A DNA stretch of 6,936 nucleotides from an uncultured Bacteroidales bacterium (lineage in GTDB: Bacteria; Bacteroidota; Bacteroidia; Bacteroidales; UBA932). The stretch spans positions 1-6,936 of the forward strand of contig CAMJHW010000071.1 in the NCBI GenBank assembly GCA_946405645.1, read 5' to 3'. Position numbers and translations under genes: made by a program. Below, in pieces: positions 1 through 4,950 of this stretch. Each line of letters starts with the position of its first letter. The first letter of the stretch is position 1. The notes below the pieces were generated by a model. That model had not been told where the DNA came from. It made no database searches and saw nothing but the letters and a program-made list of their open reading frames with translations.

Positions 1-33
1 TCTCTTCTTGGGTTCTTCCATATTGTCGGTCAT
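1..33 (-). CDS. 5' end of an unidentified gene, cut by the window edge
   Basis: Reading leftward from an ATG at 33-31, the frame stays open to the window edge and gives MTDNMEEPKKR. A second in-frame ATG lies at 21-19 and could be the true start. The gene has the same orientation as the M16 peptidase gene, whose stop codon lies 45 bp upstream of this ATG. No Shine-Dalgarno sequence precedes it, which is normal in Bacteroidetes. The short charged N-terminus shows no signal peptide, and eleven residues are too few to identify a family. The reality of the gene rests only on position, orientation and an open frame, so the call is tentative. Confidence 0.4.
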   Translation of the reverse strand, partial: MTDNMEEPKKR

Positions 34-35
34 TA

Positions 36-70
36 TTAAAACAATGCCGGTGGGCAGTCAGCCCACCGGC
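36..70 (-). terminator. Rho-independent terminator-like hairpin after the M16 peptidase gene
   Basis: A perfect 10-bp GC-rich inverted repeat, GCCGGTGGGC (46-55) and GCCCACCGGC (61-70), encloses a 5-nt loop. On the minus strand it is followed by ATTGTTTTAAT, a T-rich tail. The plus-strand side has no T run, so it should act on leftward transcripts. It starts 8 nt after the stop codon of the peptidase gene and ends 12 nt before the ATG of the partial gene at the left edge. It therefore either ends the peptidase transcript or attenuates read-through into that next gene. Confidence 0.8.
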
Positions 71-78
71 ACGGGATA

Positions 79-2898
79 TTATTCCGTTTCTCCGGTGTTG
101 TCCGGACGCATCACGACCTCGATGAGGTTGCCCTCGGCAAGGAACTTGGCAGCCAGGGCCTTGACTTTCTCGGGAGTCAGGGTCTTGAGAGCGGCCTCGT
201 GATCCTTGTCATAGTCGATGCCGTAGTCATACCACTCCTTGAGGCGCATCCTCCAGTAGTTGTTGTTGATGCGGAGCTCGGGGATGTTCTTCTCGAGGTT
301 CTTGACGGTCTTGTCGTACTGCTCGGCAGTAGGTCCCTCGGAAGCGACCTTGCGCAGGCCCTCCAGCGCCAGGGAGCGGAGCTTGTCGGCGGAAGGAGGA
401 TTGGTCTGGTACACAATCTGGAGGAGACCGAACTGCTTGGGCTCGCGGGCGAGCGAGACGCTGACGCTGGCGCCGTAGGTGCCGCCCTCGTCCTCGCGGA
501 GAGTCTCGACATAAATCATATTAAGGATGTATTCCAGAGCCTGGTAGACCAGGTCGTTCTCCACCGAATACTTGTCGTCCATACGGTACATCTGAGCGAC
601 GGTAGTCATAGGGGTCTGCATATCCACCGCGAAGTCGTTCACCACGCTCTTGCGGGTGACATCCTCGTTACGGTCTATCCACTTGGGAGCTTTCTTACCC
701 TTGGCCAGGCTTCCGACATATTTCTCGATCATAGGCTTTACCTCGTCGATGTCGAAGTCGCCGACCATTATCATAGTGGAGCCGGCGGCATCCTTGAACA
801 GGTCACGGGTCACACGCTCGATGGTCTCCAGGCTTGCCTTGTCCAGTACCTCCTCGCTAATGAGGACATTACGGGGATTGTTCTCGTAGAGAGTACCGTA
901 GAGCTCTTTCTGGAGCTTGTAGTTAGGCTGGCTGACATAGTTGGGCAGGATGGAACGCAGAGTCTGCTCCGCCTGGTCGAAAGCGTCCTTGTCGAAACGC
1001 GGGTCGGTGTAGAACAGGTAGAGGAGCTGGAGAGCGGTCTCAAGGTCCTTGCGGGTGGAATTGCCGGCAAAGCCGGTATTGAGACCGGTGATGTTGGTAT
1101 TGACAGACAGCTGCTTGCCGGCAAGCATCTTGGAAACGGTGGAAGCCGGGAACTGCGATACGCCGTTATACTGGGTGAAGAGCTGGTAGAGATTGGACTC
1201 GAACGAAGGCAGGTCGGCCGTCTCGATCAGGCTGGTTCCACCCATCTTGTAGAGCATGAAGGTAATGCGGTCTTTTTCGTAGTCGGTGGGAAGAAGGACG
1301 ACCTTGACGCCGTTCTTGAGCGTCCACTCGGTGGCGCCGTAGATGGTGCTCTTGCTCTTCTTCACCTTCGAACCCTTGAGGATGGAAGGATCGAGGAACT
1401 CGGTGGCGATGGCCTCGGCTGCGGGAGCCTCGATCTCGGCATTCTCCACCTCCTTGATGACGGAAAGCAGCTCGGCATCGGTAGGATGGACGAGTCCTTC
1501 CTTCTCGGGACCCTTGTACAGCACTACCATATTCTCGGCCGTGATCATCTGGGAAGCCAGCATGTTGAGGACATCGGCGCTGATCTGGGAAAGAAGCATC
1601 TGGACCAGCTGATACTCGGTGGCAGGCTCCATATAGGCGTAGTTGTCGAAGAAGTTGCTGATGAGGCCGGGAACGAAATCGGCGTTCTTGCGGGTCTCGG
1701 CCCTCTTGGCGCGGGTTTCATAGACAGACTCGATCTCGGTCTTGGCGCGGTTGACCTCGTCGTCGGTGAAGCCGAAGCGCTTCATCTTCTCGACTTCGGT
1801 CAGGAAGGCGCGCAGGCCGGTGAGGGCCTCACCGTCCTTGACCGCGACTCCGCCGATCACTGCCTCGCAGGTCTCGCAAAGATTGCCAACGCTGAGGTCG
1901 GCGGCGAAGAACGGAGCTCCGGGCTTGGAGACGATCTCATCGAAACGCTCTGACATGATCTGGGAGACGACGTCGATGACGAGGTCAAGGAGCATGCCCT
2001 GGGCGGTATTGTTGATCTCCTCGGGACGGCCGTCGCTCTTCCAGAGGACCTCGAGCTGGGTGTTGGTTACCTCGGGATCGGTGAGGACGGCGACGATGGG
2101 TTCCTCGTTGCCGGGGATCATTATGACGTCCTTCGACTTGGGATTCTCGGCGGCGGGGATGTCGGCGAAAATGGTCTTGATCTTCTGCTCTACGGCATCC
2201 ACATCGACGTCACCCACGACGATAACGGCCTGCATGTCAGGACGGTACCATGTCTGGTAGAAATTCACCAGGCTCTCGGGCTTGAAGGTCTGAAGGCTCT
2301 CGAGCTGACCGATGAGGGTGCACTCGCCGTACTTCGTGTCACCATAATAATAAGGAAGGGACTTCTCGTGCAGGCGCCAGGAGGCGTTGCGGCGTGCGCG
2401 GCGCTCCTCGATGATGACTCCGCGCTCCTTGTCGATCTCCTCCGGCTCGTTGAGCACGAAGTGGGAGTAGTCGTGAAGGATGAGGAGGCAGGTATCGACC
2501 ACGGTCTCGCGGACGAGAGGGATGTTGTTCAGCATATACTGGGTCTCCTCCACTCCGGTGGAAGCATTGACATTGCCTCCGAAGGAAGCGCCGATGCTCT
2601 CGAGCCAGTTGAGGATGCCCTTGCCGGGGAAGTTCTTGGTGCCGTTGAAGCACATGTGCTCCAGGAAGTGGGCCAGGCCGTCCTGGTCGGGAGCTTCCTG
2701 GATGGCGCCGACGTTGGTCGCGAGATAGAACTCGGCGCGGTTTTCGGGCATTTCGTTATGACGGATGTAATAAGTAAGTCCGTTGTCCAGCTTGCCCTGA
2801 CGTACTGCAGGGTCATTCGGCAGCGCCTGCATCTGCTGCGCTCCGGCGAAGGGAGCGACGGCGAAGAACAAGGCTGCGATCAAGAAGAATCGTTTCAT
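79..2898 (-). CDS. Exported M16 family zinc metallopeptidase (PqqL/pitrilysin-like)
   Basis: This 939-residue protein is a full-length two-module M16 peptidase, close in length to E. coli PqqL. A signal peptide (MKRFFLIAALFFAVAPFAGA, probable cleavage before Q21) has no lipobox Cys, so a periplasmic or secreted enzyme is expected. The inverted zinc motif HFLEH occupies residues 77-81 (ligands H77 and H81, catalytic E80), and E158 in the EEIDKERG segment is at the right distance to be the third ligand. The conserved FGGNVNASTGVEETQY stretch follows the motif at 106-121. The second half (about 515-939) repeats the fold without HxxEH and carries the LREDEGGTYG segment (800-809), whose R801 and Y808 fit the substrate-binding Arg/Tyr of the family's C-terminal half. 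Such enzymes close as a clamshell over peptides. The substrate is unknown. The start is fixed by the signal peptide and a promoter about 25 nt upstream. The gene is divergent from a LysR-type regulator. Confidence 0.95.
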   Translation of the reverse strand: MKRFFLIAALFFAVAPFAGAQQMQALPNDPAVRQGKLDNGLTYYIRHNEMPENRAEFYLATNVGAIQEAPDQDGLAHFLEHMCFNGTKNFPGKGILNWLESIGASFGGNVNASTGVEETQYMLNNIPLVRETVVDTCLLILHDYSHFVLNEPEEIDKERGVIIEERRARRNASWRLHEKSLPYYYGDTKYGECTLIGQLESLQTFKPESLVNFYQTWYRPDMQAVIVVGDVDVDAVEQKIKTIFADIPAAENPKSKDVIMIPGNEEPIVAVLTDPEVTNTQLEVLWKSDGRPEEINNTAQGMLLDLVIDVVSQIMSERFDEIVSKPGAPFFAADLSVGNLCETCEAVIGGVAVKDGEALTGLRAFLTEVEKMKRFGFTDDEVNRAKTEIESVYETRAKRAETRKNADFVPGLISNFFDNYAYMEPATEYQLVQMLLSQISADVLNMLASQMITAENMVVLYKGPEKEGLVHPTDAELLSVIKEVENAEIEAPAAEAIATEFLDPSILKGSKVKKSKSTIYGATEWTLKNGVKVVLLPTDYEKDRITFMLYKMGGTSLIETADLPSFESNLYQLFTQYNGVSQFPASTVSKMLAGKQLSVNTNITGLNTGFAGNSTRKDLETALQLLYLFYTDPRFDKDAFDQAEQTLRSILPNYVSQPNYKLQKELYGTLYENNPRNVLISEEVLDKASLETIERVTRDLFKDAAGSTMIMVGDFDIDEVKPMIEKYVGSLAKGKKAPKWIDRNEDVTRKSVVNDFAVDMQTPMTTVAQMYRMDDKYSVENDLVYQALEYILNMIYVETLREDEGGTYGASVSVSLAREPKQFGLLQIVYQTNPPSADKLRSLALEGLRKVASEGPTAEQYDKTVKNLEKNIPELRINNNYWRMRLKEWYDYGIDYDKDHEAALKTLTPEKVKALAAKFLAEGNLIEVVMRPDNTGETE

Positions 2899-2922
2899 AT
2901 ACTATAATATTATAAAATCCGT

Positions 2923-2954
2923 CAAATTTAAGAATAAATGAGGACTTTTTGAAA
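2923..2954 (-). promoter_or_regulatory. Promoter of the M16 peptidase gene
   Basis: On the minus strand TAAATTTG (2930-2923) matches the Bacteroidetes -7 consensus TAnnTTTG exactly. Twenty bases upstream lies TTTC (2954-2951), three of four bases of the -33 element TTTG. Transcription should start near 2917-2919, giving a leader of about 20 nt that is very AT-rich and has no Shine-Dalgarno sequence. A perfect 12-bp palindrome TATAATATTATA (2903-2914) lies in this leader, 4 bp before the ATG. Confidence 0.65.
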
Positions 2955-2963
2955 AAACTCACC

Positions 2964-2971
2964 TATCTTTG
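2964..2971 (+). promoter_or_regulatory. -7 box of the LysR-type regulator gene
   Basis: TATCTTTG is an exact match to TAnnTTTG. It lies 23 bp before the ATG at 2995, so the leader would be about 15-20 nt. No TTTG is seen 19-21 bp upstream (that position reads agga), so the -33 half is weak and the promoter may depend on an activator or be low in activity. The box is back-to-back with the peptidase promoter, whose -7 box is 33 bp away. Confidence 0.55.
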
Positions 2972-2981
2972 AACAACCATA

Positions 2982-2988
2982 AGAAGGA
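2982..2988 (+). promoter_or_regulatory. Shine-Dalgarno-like site of the LysR-type regulator gene
   Basis: The purine-rich AGAAGGA lies 6 nt before the ATG at 2995. It is the only start in the window with a good Shine-Dalgarno-like sequence. The other genes have AT-rich or unstructured leaders, as is usual in Bacteroidetes, so this one supports the chosen start. Confidence 0.45.
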
Positions 2989-2994
2989 CTTATC

Positions 2995-3450
2995 ATGTTT
3001 GAGGATTCGAGAATAAAGGTTTTCCTCGCAGTAGGCGAAGAGAACAGCTTCACGAAGGCAGCAAAAAGGCTGGGAATCAGCCAGCCTGCCGTCAGCCAGA
3101 ACATAGCCGAAATCGAGAAGGCAGTAGGGGCCAAACTATTCGCCAGGAATAGAAATTCAGTGACATTGACCCCGGAAGGACGGCGTTTCAAGGAGTTCGC
3201 CGACCAGATTACCTACTGGTACAACGCCGCTTCGGAAGCGTTCCGCGACAAGCCGGTCGAGAGGATAGTACGCGGTGAAAGAAGCAAGAAAGACCTGCGC
3301 ATAGGCATAAGCGATGATTATCGCTGCTTCCTGGTTCCGCAGGGCTCTCCGGACGTCGACATAGACGTCGAGAGCCTGGACGGAGGGATGAGCGTCAGGG
3401 TGATACGAAAAATGGCGGAACCAGGAGGCTCCGCCAATGTACTGTTCTGA
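2995..3450 (+). CDS. Short LysR-type DNA-binding protein lacking the effector domain
   Basis: The 151-residue product begins with a canonical LysR winged helix-turn-helix. In residues 18-62 the pattern SFTKAAKRLGISQPAVSQNIAEIE, then KLFARN and LTPEG, matches the family closely. A helical stretch (about 64-88) corresponds to the usual linker helix used for dimerisation. Residues 101-115 (LRIGISDDYRCFLVP) resemble the first beta strand and helix of the LysR substrate domain, but the protein ends about 36 residues later. Normal LysR proteins have about 300 residues, so the effector-binding domain is essentially missing. The stop at 3448-3450 is followed after 8 bp by the end of a convergent ferredoxin gene, so no remnant of the missing domain lies downstream. 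The DNA-binding half is intact and should be functional. The gene is divergent from the M16 peptidase gene, which is the most likely target along with itself. Whether this is a natural stand-alone regulator or an old truncation is undecided. Confidence 0.85.
   Translation: MFEDSRIKVFLAVGEENSFTKAAKRLGISQPAVSQNIAEIEKAVGAKLFARNRNSVTLTPEGRRFKEFADQITYWYNAASEAFRDKPVERIVRGERSKKDLRIGISDDYRCFLVPQGSPDVDIDVESLDGGMSVRVIRKMAEPGGSANVLF
3408..3435 (-). terminator. Probable terminator of the ferredoxin gene, inside the LysR-type coding sequence
   Basis: GGCGGA (3414-3419) and TCCGCC (3430-3435) form a 6-bp stem. One A/C mismatch and two further C-G pairs (3421-3422 with 3427-3428) extend it, leaving an AGGA loop. 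On the minus strand the hairpin is followed at once by ATTTTTCG, a T tract. It begins 23 nt after the ferredoxin stop codon. On the plus strand no T run follows, so it should act only on leftward transcription. It lies entirely within codons 139-147 of the convergent LysR-type gene. Confidence 0.6.
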
Positions 3451-3458
3451 GATCTGCG

Positions 3459-3629
3459 CTACTCTGCTTCGATGGCGCCCATGGGGCAGGCATCGGCACA
3501 AGCTCCGCAGTCGATGCACATATCCGGGTTGATGCTGTAGACATCTCCCTCGGAGATGGCGCCCTGAGGGCACTCCGACTGGCAGGAACCGCATGCTACA
3601 CAGATGTCAGGATTGATTTTGTGTGCCAT
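3459..3629 (-). CDS. 2[4Fe-4S] ferredoxin, 56 residues
   Basis: The product is a small bacterial (clostridial-type) ferredoxin, a cytoplasmic low-potential electron carrier. Two complete CxxCxxCxxxCP motifs are present: C10, C13, C16, C20-P21 and C38, C41, C44, C48-P49, spaced as expected for two [4Fe-4S] clusters in a pseudo-twofold fold. The length of 56 residues is typical of this family. I start it at ATG 3629 (MAHKINPD), because the family begins just before the first cluster and the promoter -7 box at 3680-3687 lies upstream of this start. An in-frame ATG at 3710 would add 27 residues unlike any ferredoxin and would lie upstream of the likely transcription start. It is a single-gene unit, convergent with the LysR-type gene. 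The redox partner cannot be told from the neighbours; in anaerobes such proteins typically serve pyruvate:ferredoxin oxidoreductase and related enzymes. Confidence 0.93.
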   Translation of the reverse strand: MAHKINPDICVACGSCQSECPQGAISEGDVYSINPDMCIDCGACADACPMGAIEAE

Positions 3630-3679
3630 AGTGCTGTCAATTTTGGTTAACGATTCCGCTGTTATCAAATACAGTGCCG

Positions 3680-3711
3680 CAAATGTATGCGATTTAATTG
3701 GATTTATCAAA
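3680..3711 (-). promoter_or_regulatory. Promoter of the ferredoxin gene
   Basis: On the minus strand TTTG (3711-3708), a 20-base spacer and TACATTTG (3687-3680) match the Bacteroidetes consensus TTTG-N19-21-TAnnTTTG exactly. The predicted start near 3673-3676 gives a leader of about 45 nt to the ATG at 3629. The strong match suggests high constitutive expression, which suits a general electron carrier. Confidence 0.8.
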
Positions 3712-3733
3712 TGATTGGAAAGATTTTTGTTAT

Positions 3734-3741
3734 TACCTTTG
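3734..3741 (+). promoter_or_regulatory. -7 box of the DUF1573 gene
   Basis: TACCTTTG matches TAnnTTTG exactly. No TTTG lies 19-21 bp upstream; the nearest TTG is at 3715-3717, with only 16 bp of spacer. The box ends 4 bp before the ATG at 3746, so the transcript would have almost no leader. A weaker box, GATTTTTG (3722-3729), differs in one base and would give a leader of about 10 nt. Confidence 0.5.
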
Positions 3742-3745
3742 CATC

Positions 3746-4912
3746 ATGAAAAAGACTATTTCCATACTTACCGCATTGACCGTCATTTTCCTGGCGACGG
3801 CCGCCGCATACGCCCAGAACGAGGGCAACGTCAAGGTGGACAAGATGGTCCACGACTTCGGCGACATTTATACCGACCAAGGATCTGTTTCCTGCACATT
3901 CACCTTCACCAATACCGGCTCCAAGCCCTTCCTCCTGCTCACCGCAGTCGCATCCTGCGGCTGCACCGACGTGGATTGGACAAAGGAGCCCATCCAACCC
4001 GGCAAATCCGGCAAGGTCGAAGCCACCTTCGACAACAACGACGGCCCCTACCCCTTCGACAAGACCGTCACCGTCTATGTCTCCGACGTCAAGAAGCCCT
4101 ACGTACTTCACCTACGCGGAACAGCCCACGAGAATGTCAAGCCGCTTACCGAGACATATCCCCTCAAGATCGGCAACATGGGCATCAAGAACCTTGAGAA
4201 CAAGGTCGGGAACATGTCCCAGATGGAGACCAAGAGCGGCAACATCGTCATCGCCAATGTCGGCGTCACCCCGATGAAGCTCGAATTCGAGAACGTTTCC
4301 GAAGGCCTGACCCTGGACATCTACCCCAATCCCATCCCACCTAAGAGCATAGCCAACCTCAATTATACCATCAAGGCCAGCGTTAAGCGCTGGGGCAAGA
4401 ACTGGTATTATGCCACCCCGGTCATTGACGGCAAGCACTACAAAGCCATCGGGAAGGTTCCCCAGCCGGAGAAAACCGAAGGCGGCGAGCATTTCTACAC
4501 CGAGCCCAACACCCGCATCGGCATCGGCAAGGAAGAGATAGCGTTCTGGGCTGTGACCAAAGCCAATTTCGCCACTGTGTCCGCCGACGCCAAGAAGGAT
4601 ATGGCCAACCCCACTTTCAACAAGAGCACGGTCAGTTTCGGGAAGCTTGCTTCCGGAGCCAAGACCACCCTCACCTTCGAATATACCAACAACGGCAAGA
4701 AGGAGTCCGAGTTCTACAAACTCGACGCCGACTGCAGCAACGTAAAGGTAAAGGAGATGGAGAAGACCGCTCCAGGAAAGAAGGGCAAGATCGTCGTGGA
4801 GCTCGATACCAAGGGCATGCCCAAGGGCGAGAACATCATCGCGCTTAACCTTTTCACAAACTCCCCTTTCAGGCCCGTCATATCCCTGCAAATCGCCGGT
4901 ACGATCCAATAA
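3746..4912 (+). CDS. Exported DUF1573 protein with repeated ASH-like beta domains
   Basis: The 388-residue product has a signal peptide (MKKTISILTALTVIFLATAA, likely cleavage AYA|QN after residue 23) without a lipobox. Residues 30-127 are a classical DUF1573 domain: HDFGDIYTDQGSV, then FTFTNTGSKPF, the hallmark SCGCT (70-74), PGKSGKVEATFD and a final HLRGTA strand. The fold belongs to the immunoglobulin-like ASH/MSP group. The middle (about 160-235) looks like a second, diverged module (NIVIANVGVTPMKLEF, then IPPKSIANLNYTI). Residues 288-388 form a third (TVSFGKLASGAKTTLTFEYTNNGKKES to LQIAGTIQ), in which SCGCT is replaced by ADCSNV. The biochemical role of DUF1573 is unknown; an envelope or periplasmic structural or binding role is inferred from export and fold. 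I start at 3746 because a frame opening at 3698 would put 16 extra residues before the signal peptide. parE follows after 38 bp with no clear terminator between, so partial co-transcription is possible. Confidence 0.88.
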   Translation: MKKTISILTALTVIFLATAAAYAQNEGNVKVDKMVHDFGDIYTDQGSVSCTFTFTNTGSKPFLLLTAVASCGCTDVDWTKEPIQPGKSGKVEATFDNNDGPYPFDKTVTVYVSDVKKPYVLHLRGTAHENVKPLTETYPLKIGNMGIKNLENKVGNMSQMETKSGNIVIANVGVTPMKLEFENVSEGLTLDIYPNPIPPKSIANLNYTIKASVKRWGKNWYYATPVIDGKHYKAIGKVPQPEKTEGGEHFYTEPNTRIGIGKEEIAFWAVTKANFATVSADAKKDMANPTFNKSTVSFGKLASGAKTTLTFEYTNNGKKESEFYKLDADCSNVKVKEMEKTAPGKKGKIVVELDTKGMPKGENIIALNLFTNSPFRPVISLQIAGTIQ

Positions 4913-4918
4913 TTTTTG

Positions 4919-4926
4919 TATATTTG
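4919..4926 (+). promoter_or_regulatory. -7 box upstream of parE
   Basis: TATATTTG matches TAnnTTTG exactly and lies 24 bp before the parE ATG. It starts only 6 bp after the DUF1573 stop codon. No TTTG is present 19-21 bp upstream, where the coding end of DUF1573 constrains the sequence. An imperfect palindrome GCGAAAATTTCGC (4926-4938) covers the expected transcription start. parE may thus be read both from here and by read-through from the DUF1573 gene. Confidence 0.55.
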
Positions 4927-4950
4927 CGAAAATTTCGCAGATAGAACACT

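Noticed and set aside
199..1953. A 584-codon open frame on the plus strand, antisense to the M16 peptidase gene
   Set aside because: Its product is a low-complexity run of Val, Leu, Gly and Asp with no recognisable domain. The opposite strand encodes a complete peptidase with catalytic motifs across the same span. Long antisense frames are expected with GC-rich third positions.
3630..3710. A longer ferredoxin starting at ATG 3710 (83 residues)
   Set aside because: The extra 27 residues do not resemble a ferredoxin N-terminus, and the perfect promoter -7 box (3680-3687) would lie inside the extension, so that start codon would precede the transcript.
3698..3745. An upstream start for the DUF1573 protein at 3698
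   Set aside because: It would place 16 residues ahead of a clean signal peptide, and its start would lie upstream of the -7 box.
4892..4917. A terminator at the end of the DUF1573 gene
   Set aside because: A T run is present at 4913-4917, but the only stem before it is ATCG/CGAT (4 bp), too weak, and the T run belongs to the parE promoter region.
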